Origin: an uncultured Prevotellaceae bacterium
GTDB lineage: Bacteria > Bacteroidota > Bacteroidia > Bacteroidales > Bacteroidaceae
Reading direction: 5' to 3'
DNA length: 64,000 bases
Assembly (NCBI GenBank): GCA_902786565.1
Contig: CADACW010000006.1
Span: 1-64,000 of the forward strand
Position 1 is the stretch's first letter, and the number at the start of each line of letters is the position of its first letter. The position numbers and the translations under genes were made by a program. The notes under the pieces were generated by a model. The model worked only from the letters and a program-made list of their open reading frames with translations, did not search any database and was not told the DNA's origin. Shown piece after piece: positions 43,420 to 51,952 of the stretch.

Positions 43420-44508
43420 ATGAAAATCATTCATGTGGATATGGACCAGTTCTTTGCTGCCGTCGAGCAACTCGACCAGCCGGAACTGAAAGGCAAGCCG
43501 ATAGCCGTGGGCCATGACGCCGAGCGCGGCGTGGTGTCGACGGCCAGCTACGAGGCCCGCCGCTATGGCGTACACTCGGCACAGTCCATCCAGGTGGCCA
43601 AGCGCCTTTGCCCGCAGCTGATCATTGTGGAGCCACACTTCCAGCGATACAAGGAAGTGTCGGCCCAGTTGCACGCCATCTTCCACGACTATACCGACCT
43701 GATTGAGCCTATCTCGCTGGACGAGGCTTTCCTCGACGTGACGGAGAACAAGAAAGGCGTGGAACTGGGCGTGGAGATAGCCCGCGAAATCAAGCAGCGC
43801 ATCAGACAGACCACAGGATTGACGGCATCGGCGGGCGTGAGCTACTGCAAGTTTCTGGCAAAGATTGCCTCAGACTGGCGCAAGCCCGACGGACTGACGG
43901 TGATTCATCCCGACAGGGCGCTCGACTTCATCGCCCAGCTGAAGGTGGAGAAGATTTGGGGCGTGGGACAGAAGACGGCCGAGAGGCTGCACCGCATGGG
44001 TGTCTTCACCGGGCAGGACCTGAGAAATCTGCCACTCAGCCGGCTTATGCACGAGTTCGGCAAGATGGGGCAGGTGTTCTACGACTTCGCAAGGGGCATC
44101 GACAACAGGCCCGTCGTAGCAGAGTGGGAAAGGAAGTCGGTGAGCTGCGAGCGGACGTTTGAGACCGACATCAACGAAAATTCCGCCGTCACCATCCACT
44201 TGTACCATACGGTACTGGAACTGGTGCGGCGGATAGAGAAAAACAATTTCGAGGGGCGCACGCTCACACTGAAAGTCAAATTCCTGGATTTCCAGCAGAT
44301 AACGCGCAGCCTGACAGTAGACTATATCCTCAAATCGAAGGAAGACATCCTGCCTCTGGCGAAGCAGCTGATGCAGGGCGTGGAGTTCCACTCGCACCCC
44401 ATCCGGCTGTTGGGCCTGGGGGTGTCAAACCAGAAAAACGTGGCACAGCAGGAGCAAAAGCACTGGGTGGAGCTGGAACTGGAATTTAAGCCCTGGACTG
44501 CTATTTGA
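43420..44508 (+). CDS. dinB: DNA polymerase IV
   Basis: A 362-residue Y-family polymerase: IIHVDMDQFFAAVEQ (metal Asp), TASYEARRYGV, EPISLDEAFLDVT (catalytic Asp-Glu), then the helix-hairpin-helix and little-finger domains. Length is normal for DinB. It follows holB by 26 bases and may be expressed with it. Its last eight bases overlap the convergent peroxidase-nitroreductase gene. Confidence 0.95.
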   Translation: MKIIHVDMDQFFAAVEQLDQPELKGKPIAVGHDAERGVVSTASYEARRYGVHSAQSIQVAKRLCPQLIIVEPHFQRYKEVSAQLHAIFHDYTDLIEPISLDEAFLDVTENKKGVELGVEIAREIKQRIRQTTGLTASAGVSYCKFLAKIASDWRKPDGLTVIHPDRALDFIAQLKVEKIWGVGQKTAERLHRMGVFTGQDLRNLPLSRLMHEFGKMGQVFYDFARGIDNRPVVAEWERKSVSCERTFETDINENSAVTIHLYHTVLELVRRIEKNNFEGRTLTLKVKFLDFQQITRSLTVDYILKSKEDILPLAKQLMQGVEFHSHPIRLLGLGVSNQKNVAQQEQKHWVELELEFKPWTAI

Positions 44509-45640
44509 TGTACTTCACTTTAGCGGCATCGCGGGGCTTGGCGTCGGGCTGCTCGTCGGGGTAGCCGACGGCGATGATGTAGTTCAGCTTGTAGTCGGCA
44601 GGAATGTCGAGACGGTCGAGGAAGAACTTGGCCTTCTCATTCGACGTCAGGAAGCGCACGGGACCGCCGAGGCAGCAAGTGCCCAGGCCCATCGCCTTGG
44701 CGGCCAGCATCATGTTCTCGCCCAGCAGGCCGGCATCCAACTCGCCGCCACCGTTGGCCGGCGTGCAGACGCAGATGATATTGGGCGCATTGCGGAACAT
44801 GTTCTTGAAACCTTTGTCGCGGCTTACCTGCTCTGCGTTAGCCTGCTTGTAGACCTCGGTCACGTCGGCCATGAGCTGCTGGTCTTCCACCACACGGACT
44901 ATCCAGGGCTGGCGGTTCATGCCGCTGGGCGCATTGATGCCACAGCGGGCTATCAGCTCCAGCTTCTCGTGCTCCACGGGCTTGTCCAGATACTTGCGGA
45001 CGGAACGGCGCGACATGATGGTGCTCAGAACGGGGTTCACCTCCATCAGGATGTCGGCCTCGATGCCGCTCATCTTGTCGGTAGGCTCATAGCGTTTCAG
45101 CACGCGGCCGTCGCGGCCTACAAGGAACTTGGTGAAGTTCCACTTGATGTCTGACTTCTTGTCGAAGTCGGCATCGCGCTTGCGCAGCATGTCGTCCATC
45201 ATCTTGCCCCGCTGGTCGCTGACGTCAAAGCCACCGAAGCCCTTCTGCGCCTTCAGGTAGGTGTAGAGCGGGTGCTCGGCAGCGCCGTTCACGTCAATCT
45301 TGTCGAACTGCGGGAACAGAATGTTGAAGTTGACCGTACAGAACTCGTGTATCTCTTGGATGGAGCCGGGAGCCTGTTGGCCGAACTGGTTGCAGGGAAA
45401 GTCCAGAATCTCCAGCCCGTCTGCCCTGTACTTCTCGTAGAGCGACTCCAACTCCTTGTATTGCGGCGTGAACCCGCAACGGGTGGCGGTGTTCACTATC
45501 AGGAGAACCTTGCCCTTGAAGTCAGAGAGCGACACTTCCTGCCCCACGTCGTCCTTCACTTTAAAGTCAAAGACGCTGTTCTGTGCCGGCACCATCAGCA
45601 CGCCAGCCATTGCCATGAGGCAAAACATCATTCTTTTCAT
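44501..45640 (-). CDS. Glutathione peroxidase-nitroreductase fusion, exported
   Basis: A 379-residue protein. Signal peptide MKRMMFCLMAMAGVLMVPA. Residues about 22-185 are a glutathione/thioredoxin peroxidase with peroxidatic Cys55 in NTATRCGFTPQY, FPCNQFGQQ (Gln), and WNFTKFLVG (Trp and Asn). Residues about 193-379 are a nitroreductase with SRRSVRKYLDKPVE, INAPSGMNRQPW, and GLGTCCLGGP. Both domains look whole. The fusion places a peroxide-reducing and an FMN oxidoreductase together in the periplasm or envelope. An ATG at 45670 is a possible alternative start. Confidence 0.87.
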   Translation of the reverse strand: MKRMMFCLMAMAGVLMVPAQNSVFDFKVKDDVGQEVSLSDFKGKVLLIVNTATRCGFTPQYKELESLYEKYRADGLEILDFPCNQFGQQAPGSIQEIHEFCTVNFNILFPQFDKIDVNGAAEHPLYTYLKAQKGFGGFDVSDQRGKMMDDMLRKRDADFDKKSDIKWNFTKFLVGRDGRVLKRYEPTDKMSGIEADILMEVNPVLSTIMSRRSVRKYLDKPVEHEKLELIARCGINAPSGMNRQPWIVRVVEDQQLMADVTEVYKQANAEQVSRDKGFKNMFRNAPNIICVCTPANGGGELDAGLLGENMMLAAKAMGLGTCCLGGPVRFLTSNEKAKFFLDRLDIPADYKLNYIIAVGYPDEQPDAKPRDAAKVKYIK

Positions 45641-45675
45641 TGTCTGTGGTCTGTTTAGTTTGGTTTTCATTGGTT

Positions 45676-46230
45676 TTATGTGCCCTGTTTGGCTTTGCCG
45701 AGATAGGTGAACTGGAAATTCTTGCCTTTGACCGAGGGGAACTGGCTGCGCTCGTCCACACGCTGGCTCAGATGTTCTACGATGCGGTTGTAGCAATCCA
45801 TGCCGGAGTTGGCTTTCATACGGGCCACAAAGACGGTGTCACGATACTGGAACTTGCCGGTGCTGGCGGCAATGCAGGCCCGCTTGAACTTGAGCGAACC
45901 TTCGTACCATCCGTCGCGCACGGCATTCAGTTTCATCACAATGGGCGAGTTGGCTTTGGGCTTGGCTTCCGTCTCTTTGTCGGGGCGCACTGTGCGCTTC
46001 TCCTTGAATTCGAGCATGGTTGCGGCTTCGGTCTTGATGATGATGAAATAGACGCGAGGGCGTATCTTGTAACGCTTTGGGAAGTGCACATCGCTTTCTG
46101 CATACTCGCGAATGTCGGCTTCCAGCACGGGGTTCATTCCTATTTCATCTATGCCACTAAGAAAATCGATAGCCTCGTCGGCATTCTTTACGAGGGCTTC
46201 GCTGTTAAAGTACCTGATGTATAAGTTCAT
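45676..46230 (-). CDS. Hypothetical protein
   Basis: A 184-residue soluble protein beginning MNLYIRYFNSEALVKNADEA, with acidic/basic middle region (KEKRTVRPDKETEAKPK) and VKGKNFQFTYLG at the end. No signal peptide, membrane segment or known motif. The N-terminus reads as strand-helix. It is upstream of the peroxidase-nitroreductase gene with a 35-base gap on the same strand, so the two may share a transcript. Confidence 0.75.
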   Translation of the reverse strand: MNLYIRYFNSEALVKNADEAIDFLSGIDEIGMNPVLEADIREYAESDVHFPKRYKIRPRVYFIIIKTEAATMLEFKEKRTVRPDKETEAKPKANSPIVMKLNAVRDGWYEGSLKFKRACIAASTGKFQYRDTVFVARMKANSGMDCYNRIVEHLSQRVDERSQFPSVKGKNFQFTYLGKAKQGT

Positions 46231-46342
46231 ATCTTCTTTAGTTGACGCTTAGTCAGCTTTGTCCTGTTGAAAGTCATTTTAAAATTAAATGCTTAATGCT
46301 ATTCTGTAGGATTTAGCATTAAGCATTGCGCAATAGTGAAAG

Positions 46343-46415
<73 letters not shown>

Positions 46416-46440
46416 ATTATTTCAAAGAAAGGGTTTGATA

Positions 46441-46527
46441 TGGTGAAGAGGAGGAGACTCGAACTCCCACGTCGCAATTGACACTACCCCCTCAAAGTAG
46501 CGCGTCTACCAATTCCGCCACCTCTCC
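46441..46527 (-). tRNA. tRNA-Leu(GAG)
   Basis: A class II tRNA on the minus strand: acceptor GGAGAGG/CCTCTTC, D-arm TGGCGGAATTGGTAGACGC, anticodon stem CTACT/GGTAG with loop TTGAGGG (GAG), variable arm, T-loop TTCGAGT. CCA is encoded at 46441-46443, unlike its neighbours. Confidence 0.94.
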
Positions 46528-46554
46528 ATCATGTTTACACTCGAAGCAAAAGAG

Positions 46555-46636
46555 TGCCCAGAACAGGACTCGAACCTGCACGCCTCGCGGCACACGCACC
46601 TGAAACGTGCGCGTCTACCAATTCCGCCACCTGGGC
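46555..46636 (-). tRNA. tRNA-Leu(CAG)
   Basis: A class II tRNA on the minus strand: acceptor GCCCAGG/TCTGGGC, anticodon stem CACGT/GCGTG with loop TTCAGGT (CAG), long variable arm GTGCCGCGAGGCGT, T-loop TTCGAGT. CCA is not encoded. Confidence 0.94.
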
Positions 46637-46684
46637 ATTTTACAACGGAGGCCACCCTCGCGTCGCTCTTTTGTTCATCGTGTG

Positions 46685-46757
<73 letters not shown>

Positions 46758-46796
46758 GTTTCCTCTTTTGGAGGAGCATCTCTCTTGATTGCGGGT

Positions 46797-46805
46797 GCAA
46801 AGGTA
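46797..46805 (-). promoter_or_regulatory. Promoter -7 box of the tRNA cluster
   Basis: TACCTTTGC followed by ACCCGC on the minus strand, about 39 bases before the first tRNA-Gly. Same design as the tRNA-Ser promoter. Confidence 0.7.
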
Positions 46806-46888
46806 TGACTATTTTCTGAACTGGCAAAATCTTTTTACACTTTTTATCAAAAAAAGTATCTTTTTTCCTATTTAGAGGCTTTTTTTAG

Positions 46889-47425
46889 TCATTTTCCGGG
46901 CTTTTGGAAGCCATTCCTGTGTTTTTGGAAGCCATTTCCGGGAAATGGCGTAGGCCATTGCCACGGATTCTGGAACTGCTTGCCTTGGCGATGCTGTGGC
47001 GCATTGCGGCTCCACCTTTTGAGCATGCGGCGGTGGAAGCGGTCTTCGGCCTGCAGCACGTCGTAGACTTTTGAGGCGGGCATCATTTCGAGGAAGCGTT
47101 TGTGGTAGGCTTTCTGTATGCGCTTCATCTCGAGTTCGTTGGTGTCGCGGTCTTTGATGGCTTTCTCGCAGGCGGCCTCGTCCTGTGGCTTCTTCATGGC
47201 CAGGTCTTTCTGCTTGTTGAAGAGTTCGCGCTGCTTGGCCTGCATTTCTTTGTAGACGGGGAAAAACTTGGCAGCCTCCTCAGGCGTCAGTTTTGCCTCG
47301 GTGGTGATGAACTGCTGCAGTTCGGCGTCGAATCTCTCTGGCGAGAACTTCTGCTGTTCGTTTTCCTGCGCCTGGAGGCCTGAAGCCAGCAGGGCGGCTA
47401 CTATGCAAACATACATTCTTTTCAT
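46889..47425 (-). CDS. Exported Spy/CpxP-like helical protein
   Basis: A 178-residue protein: signal MKRMYVCIVAALLASGLQAQ, then helices with EAKLTPEEAAKFFPVYKEMQ and AYHKRFLEMMPASKVYDVLQ, the LTxxQ-like pattern of Spy/CpxP periplasmic proteins. The tail is rich in Gln, Asn, Pro and Gly. It ends the sigma/anti-sigma operon. It may sense or buffer envelope stress; this is inferred from family and context. Confidence 0.8.
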   Translation of the reverse strand: MKRMYVCIVAALLASGLQAQENEQQKFSPERFDAELQQFITTEAKLTPEEAAKFFPVYKEMQAKQRELFNKQKDLAMKKPQDEAACEKAIKDRDTNELEMKRIQKAYHKRFLEMMPASKVYDVLQAEDRFHRRMLKRWSRNAPQHRQGKQFQNPWQWPTPFPGNGFQKHRNGFQKPGK

Positions 47426-47446
47426 AACGCACATCATTTTTATTAG

Positions 47447-47809
47447 TTACATGTCGGCCAGGAGGCTGTTGTAGATTTCCGCATTGTCGAGCATGACATA
47501 GTCTGCGGCTTCGTCAATGTAGCTGTCGCTGTAGGTGACAGTTTCCTGTTGGGCCAGCTGCTGTTGGTCGGTGGCCAGGTGGCGATTGGTGTAGATGGCG
47601 GTCCCCATGACGGCAATGGCCAGGCAGGCGGCTGCATAGAGCAGGGGCTTGAGGTAGCGCTCGATGGCCCTGGGTTTGGGCTTGGCTTCTTCTGCTGGTG
47701 GCAGCTTGTCGATGATTTGCTGTGCCAGCTGGTCGAAATAGCCTTCGGGAACGGTGAAGGGATTCCTCTCGCCCATCTTTTGCCTGATATATTCTTCCTC
47801 GTTCATCAT
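47447..47809 (-). CDS. Probable anti-sigma factor, single-pass
   Basis: A 120-residue protein with one membrane helix (about residues 56-73, LLYAAACLAIAVMGTAIY). The N-terminal part (FTVPEGYFDQLAQQI) is the kind seen in Bacteroidota proteins encoded after ECF sigma genes. It would hold the sigma factor at the membrane. Its short C-terminus (NAEIYNSLLADM) is periplasmic. Confidence 0.75.
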   Translation of the reverse strand: MMNEEEYIRQKMGERNPFTVPEGYFDQLAQQIIDKLPPAEEAKPKPRAIERYLKPLLYAAACLAIAVMGTAIYTNRHLATDQQQLAQQETVTYSDSYIDEAADYVMLDNAEIYNSLLADM

Positions 47810-47871
47810 AGCATTAATAATAATATGGTGTAGTTGTTTTTATTCTTTAGACGCACGTGGTGCCAAATGGT

Positions 47872-48423
47872 TTAATCGAAATGTTTGAAAAACTCTGTAA
47901 TCTTTTTCACGGCTATGTGGTAGCTGGCTTTCAGTGCCCCTTCGCTGGTGCCGAGAATGTGGCTGATGTCGCTGTATTTCATCTCGTCGTAGTAGCGCAG
48001 TTGGAACACCGTGCGCTGCACGTCGGGCAGTCGGGCTATTGCTTCCTGCAGCTGTGCCTCTGTCTCGTCGGCGTCGAAATATTTGTCGGCCATCAGCGTG
48101 CGAGCCACTCCCATCGATTCTTCGTCGGTGCTCAGTGTGGGCTTGTTTTTCTGCCGTCGGGTGAAGTCGAGCGCCTCGTTGATGGCTATCCGCGAGAGCC
48201 ACGTGAGTAGCTTGGCGTCGCCGTGGAAGGAGTCGAGCGAGCTCCACGCCTTGAGGAATGCGTTCTGCAATATGTCGTTGGCATCTTCGTGGGTAAGCAC
48301 GATGCGGCGCACCTGCCAATAAAGCTGTTCGCTGTATTGGCGCACGGCACTCTCGAAAGCTTTCCTCTGTGTCTTCTTGTCGAGAATGAGGGCTGTGAGC
48401 TGTCTGTCATCAATAGATGTCAT
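47872..48423 (-). CDS. ECF-type RNA polymerase sigma factor
   Basis: A 183-residue sigma-70 family protein: region 2 (RQYSEQLYWQVRRIVLTHEDANDILQ in part, then AFLKAWSSLDSF) and region 4 (LPDVQRTVFQLRYYDEMKY, SDISHILGTSEGALKASYH). The size and lack of regions 1 and 3 define the ECF class. It is followed by a membrane anti-sigma candidate and a Spy-like protein, so an envelope-stress circuit is likely. Confidence 0.92.
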   Translation of the reverse strand: MTSIDDRQLTALILDKKTQRKAFESAVRQYSEQLYWQVRRIVLTHEDANDILQNAFLKAWSSLDSFHGDAKLLTWLSRIAINEALDFTRRQKNKPTLSTDEESMGVARTLMADKYFDADETEAQLQEAIARLPDVQRTVFQLRYYDEMKYSDISHILGTSEGALKASYHIAVKKITEFFKHFD

Positions 48424-48440
48424 ACTATCTCATTGACGCT

Positions 48441-50024
48441 TTACGGAATGAAAGGTTTAAGCCGCCGGAGAATTTGCTTGTCGTATTCGTAGCGGTCGGG
48501 CCACGTCTGCCATTCGCCTGTCTCCGGGTTGGGGTAGAGGGTGTAGTAGTCAATCTGCACCGGAACATTGGGCGACACGCTGGTTGAGCTGATCAGCCGT
48601 ATGGGCGTTTTGTCTTCGGCGTGTTCCTTCAGGTAATTGATGCCGCGCTCGCTCTCCGGCTTCATGTCGATGGAGAGGCGGATGCGGTCGAGCAGCCACT
48701 CGTCGGCGTCGGGCAGCAGGAAGCAGGCCAGCTCGAAGGGTTTTTGAATGCGGACGCAGCCATGCGAAACGGTGCGTCTCTCGGCATTGAAAGTGCCTCG
48801 GCTGTTGGTGTCGTGCAGATAGACGTCAAATTGGTTTGGAAATCTGAAGATGAGTCTTCCGAGCGAGTTGCCGCGCCCGCTGCGCTGTGCCACCCTGTAG
48901 GCGCCGCTGCGCAGTTGTTCGGGAGTGAGACTTTTTGCGGGAATGGTGTCGCCCGAGCTTCGCTTGACGATGAAGTAGCGGTTGCGGGCAAAGTAGGCCG
49001 AGTCGCCCCCGTGCCGGCTCACCTCGTCGCGGAGTATGCTGCCGGGGATGTTCCATTCGGGGTTGACTTGGATGAGACGGATGTTGCTGGTGAGCAGCGG
49101 TGTCTTTGTGCGCCAGGCGCCGCAGCAGATGCGCATGTTGAGCACGCTGTCGGGATGGATGGCCCAGAGCTGCTGGGCGGCGATGTTCACAAACACATGA
49201 CGCTGGCCCTCGGCCACCTTTTGCTTGTGTCTCCAGCGCCTGCGCTCCATGTTGCACAGCAGCCGCTGCCGGCCGTCCTTGGTCGAGTCGGTGGCCATCT
49301 TCTGCATCATCTCCTTGTAGAGGGCATCGTTGGGTTCCATCGACTGGAGGTAGGCCACGGGATGGCCTTCGCGGGCGTTGCTCAGCGCTTCGGTGGTGAA
49401 ATCGTCGTCGGGCTCTTCCAGGTCGATGTCGTAGACGATGCGGTGGCCCCCCTCTGGCCGCATGTCCAAGTGGTTGAAAGCCTCGTGAGGCTCAACGAAT
49501 CCGTAGCGCTGGCCCAAGGCATAGCGCATGAATGCGCGGCTGAGGTTCCACTCCAGCTGGGCCATGGTGCCTGTGGGGCTGATGGCCGCCGAGTCGAAGT
49601 CCATTTGGCGCAGGTGCCCGATGTCCTGTCTGATGTCTTCGGTGTAGAAAGCCTTTGGGCTGAATCCCATCGTCTCTGCCTGCTTTTCCAGGAAGGAGGC
49701 CATTGTGAGGGCATTGTCGAACAGGCGGTTGGTGTCGATGCCTACCCATCTCCACTCGCCGCCATTGTTGTAGTAGTCGTTGACAAGGAGGTCGGCCGCC
49801 AGCGAGTCTTGGGCCAAAGAAAGAAATTGCCCAAGACGCACTTGTGCGTCCTGAGCACTATCAACTAATAGCTGTTCCCTCAACCGGGCAACACGCTCCG
49901 CTTCTGTCTCTTTTGGGGTAAGGTCGCCGCAGGCCGATGCCAGCATCAGCAGGGCTGCTGCGCAAACCAGTGCTAACGCACGGTGATTTTTCTGACGGTC
50001 TTTCCCACTTTCAAGATATAGCAT
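48441..50024 (-). CDS. L,D-transpeptidase (YkuD/YcbB type), lipoprotein
   Basis: A 527-residue protein with a lipoprotein signal (ALVCAAALLMLASAC) preceded by a basic n-region. The YkuD domain (about residues 270-450) carries HDTNSRGTF and the catalytic SHGCVRI motif. The long N-terminal region resembles YcbB-type enzymes. It would make 3-3 cross-links in peptidoglycan or attach proteins to it. The start at 50024 overlaps the upstream sorting-domain gene by 52 bases; no later start in frame keeps the signal. Confidence 0.88.
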   Translation of the reverse strand: MLYLESGKDRQKNHRALALVCAAALLMLASACGDLTPKETEAERVARLREQLLVDSAQDAQVRLGQFLSLAQDSLAADLLVNDYYNNGGEWRWVGIDTNRLFDNALTMASFLEKQAETMGFSPKAFYTEDIRQDIGHLRQMDFDSAAISPTGTMAQLEWNLSRAFMRYALGQRYGFVEPHEAFNHLDMRPEGGHRIVYDIDLEEPDDDFTTEALSNAREGHPVAYLQSMEPNDALYKEMMQKMATDSTKDGRQRLLCNMERRRWRHKQKVAEGQRHVFVNIAAQQLWAIHPDSVLNMRICCGAWRTKTPLLTSNIRLIQVNPEWNIPGSILRDEVSRHGGDSAYFARNRYFIVKRSSGDTIPAKSLTPEQLRSGAYRVAQRSGRGNSLGRLIFRFPNQFDVYLHDTNSRGTFNAERRTVSHGCVRIQKPFELACFLLPDADEWLLDRIRLSIDMKPESERGINYLKEHAEDKTPIRLISSTSVSPNVPVQIDYYTLYPNPETGEWQTWPDRYEYDKQILRRLKPFIP

Positions 50025-50287
50025 CCCTTGGGCAGGTTTAGTTCGACACGTTGCGCCGGGCCCTCTATCTTGTAAGTTGCTACTGCCCTTCCTGTGAGCG
50101 AGACCACCTCAAGTGTTTGACCACCGCCGCCGTTGATGCTCACGATGTTGCCTTCGACGGTCATTGTCGGTGCAGGTTCGTCAATCTGTTCGGCCACGCC
50201 CAATTCCATCATCATCGGCATTGCTTGCGAGGACATTGCTGTGAGCAGCATTGCGGCAACGGCCAGTATGAGTGTCTTTTTCTTCAT
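49973..50287 (-). CDS. Small exported protein consisting of a T9SS-like sorting domain
   Basis: A 104-residue protein: signal MKKKTLILAVAAMLLTAMSSQA, a short Met-rich linker, then VNIVSINGGG-like strand and VVSLTGRAVATYKIEG, LPKGCYILKVGKTVRKITVR. The last 60 residues fit the type IX secretion C-terminal sorting fold (Por family), but there is no passenger domain. The ATG at 50287 is used: the -7 box is 20 bases upstream. The function is unknown. Confidence 0.75.
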   Translation of the reverse strand: MKKKTLILAVAAMLLTAMSSQAMPMMMELGVAEQIDEPAPTMTVEGNIVSINGGGGQTLEVVSLTGRAVATYKIEGPAQRVELNLPKGCYILKVGKTVRKITVR

Positions 50288-50306
50288 AAGCGATTGTTTA
50301 TTTGGC

Positions 50307-50315
50307 GCAAAGATA
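50307..50315 (-). promoter_or_regulatory. -7 box of the sorting-domain/L,D-transpeptidase pair
   Basis: TATCTTTGC on the minus strand, 19 bases before the ATG at 50287. It excludes the longer in-frame start at 50350. Confidence 0.65.
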
Positions 50316-50361
50316 GGAAAAAATATTGTATTGGCCAAACTTTTTTGCATTTTTTTTCATT

Positions 50362-51276
50362 TCACACCTCTATGGCTATGTTTTCGTTGGCCAAGTGTGT
50401 GTTTTTGAATATTTTGCAAGCTTCGTCTAACAAAATGCGCTCGTCGGTGTAGCGTGAGCTGTAGTGGCCCAGCAGCAGTTTGCCCACTCCGGCGTCGCGT
50501 GCGATGGTGGCGGCCTGCGCTGCGGTGGAGTGGTGATATTTCTCGGCCATTGCCAGGTGGTCTTCGGCGTATGTGCTCTCGTGGTAGAGGGTGCTGATGC
50601 CTTTCAGCTGTTCGGTGAGCCGAGGCAGGAAGCTGGTGTCCGAGCAGTAGGCATAGCTGCGCGGCGGGTCGGCCGGCGTCACCAGCCTTTCGTGTTCAAT
50701 ATGTGTGCCGTCGGGCAGGGTATAGCCCTGTCCGGCCTTGATGTTGTTGATTTGCGATACAGGTATGTCGTAGCACTTCAGCATATCGGGCCTGATGTGG
50801 GGCAGCGACGGCTTTTCGCGGAAGAGGAATCCGGCGCAGGGCACGCGATGGACCAGGGGGATGGTCTCGACGGTAAGCGAGTGGTCCTCGTAGATGATGT
50901 ACTGGCGCGTGGTGTCGATGGCGTGGAACTCCACGTCGTAGCCCAGGTCGCGGCAGAAGTTCTCAATCAGCATCTCCAGAATGGGCTTCAGGGTGGCCGG
51001 AGCATGTACGTGCAGGGTGGCCGTGCGGCCCAGCAGCCCGAAGGTGCTGATGAGTCCGATGAGCCCGAAACAGTGGTCGCCGTGCAGATGGCTGATGAAC
51101 ACGTGGCCAATCTTGCCGAAGGCGAGCCCCTGCCGGCGCACTTGCAGTTGGGCCCCCTCTCCGCAGTCTACCATGAAGAGTTTGCCCCTGCACTCCACCA
51201 CCTGCATCGATGGCATGTGGCGTGTGGTGGGCAGTGCGCTTCCGCAGCCCAGTATGTGTATCTTGAACGGCTCCAT
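50362..51276 (-). CDS. rnz: Ribonuclease Z
   Basis: A 304-residue protein with ILGCGSALPTTRHMPSMQVV (start of the tRNase Z fold), VDCGEGAQLQ, and SHLHGDHCFGLIG (zinc site), plus GHYSSRYTD near the end. It trims tRNA 3' ends; this matters here since most tRNAs in the window do not encode CCA. Its ATG overlaps the stop of the lipoprotein gene by one base. Confidence 0.95.
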   Translation of the reverse strand: MEPFKIHILGCGSALPTTRHMPSMQVVECRGKLFMVDCGEGAQLQVRRQGLAFGKIGHVFISHLHGDHCFGLIGLISTFGLLGRTATLHVHAPATLKPILEMLIENFCRDLGYDVEFHAIDTTRQYIIYEDHSLTVETIPLVHRVPCAGFLFREKPSLPHIRPDMLKCYDIPVSQINNIKAGQGYTLPDGTHIEHERLVTPADPPRSYAYCSDTSFLPRLTEQLKGISTLYHESTYAEDHLAMAEKYHHSTAAQAATIARDAGVGKLLLGHYSSRYTDERILLDEACKIFKNTHLANENIAIEV

Positions 51277-51929
51277 CAGATGCTGAAGTCCTCCTCGCTG
51301 CCCTCGTCAAGTTCGATTCCCAGGTCCTCTTCTGGCTTGAAGGTCTGGCGGCTATACTCGTATGTGTCTTCGCTGTCGGCGATGATGAGCGAGTCGGGAG
51401 TCACCTTCTTGATGGTGAACTCCAGGACCTCTTCCATGTCAATGCCGTCGTTGCGTGTGGCCACCACCTGCAGTTTTCCGTTGAACAGCCGCCACGACTT
51501 GTAGACGATGGAACTCTGGTCAATACTCTCTGCCGTTCCGCCTTTCAGGATGCTGATGCCCGTCTCCGAGCTGCCGTCGATGGGGTTAGGCTGCACCCAG
51601 TTGCCGTGCAGTGCGCTCTTGTTGATGACCATTGTGGCCATTGTGGTGTCCTTGTCGACCGCCACGGCCATTTCGTCGCCCACGGCATATCCGCCGAATA
51701 CCATGTTCTTGTCTTTGGCAGCCGCCACGTTCAGGGTGATGGTGTCGTTGGCGTCGGTGATGATTTGCAGCGTGTTCATGGCAGAACCTTCGCCGCAGAA
51801 GCCATAGAGCATTGTGTCGCGGACAACTTCTGCAATGTTCACCTCCTCGAAAGGCACTTTCTTGTTCAGGCTTTCGCCACAACTGGCCAGCAGCATTGCC
51901 GCCGCCATTGCTAATGTAGTCTTTTTCAT
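51276..51929 (-). CDS. Hypothetical lipoprotein (DUF4738-like)
   Basis: A 217-residue protein with a lipoprotein signal (MKKTTLAMAAAMLLASC). The mature part has repeated strands (YGFCGEGSAMNTLQII, DSLIIADSEDTYEYSR). It resembles the DUF4738-type Bacteroidales lipoproteins, but I am not sure of the family. It is coupled to rnz by an overlapping stop/start. Confidence 0.7.
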   Translation of the reverse strand: MKKTTLAMAAAMLLASCGESLNKKVPFEEVNIAEVVRDTMLYGFCGEGSAMNTLQIITDANDTITLNVAAAKDKNMVFGGYAVGDEMAVAVDKDTTMATMVINKSALHGNWVQPNPIDGSSETGISILKGGTAESIDQSSIVYKSWRLFNGKLQVVATRNDGIDMEEVLEFTIKKVTPDSLIIADSEDTYEYSRQTFKPEEDLGIELDEGSEEDFSI

Positions 51930-51952
51930 ATTAGTAGAGGTTAATGAGTCCC

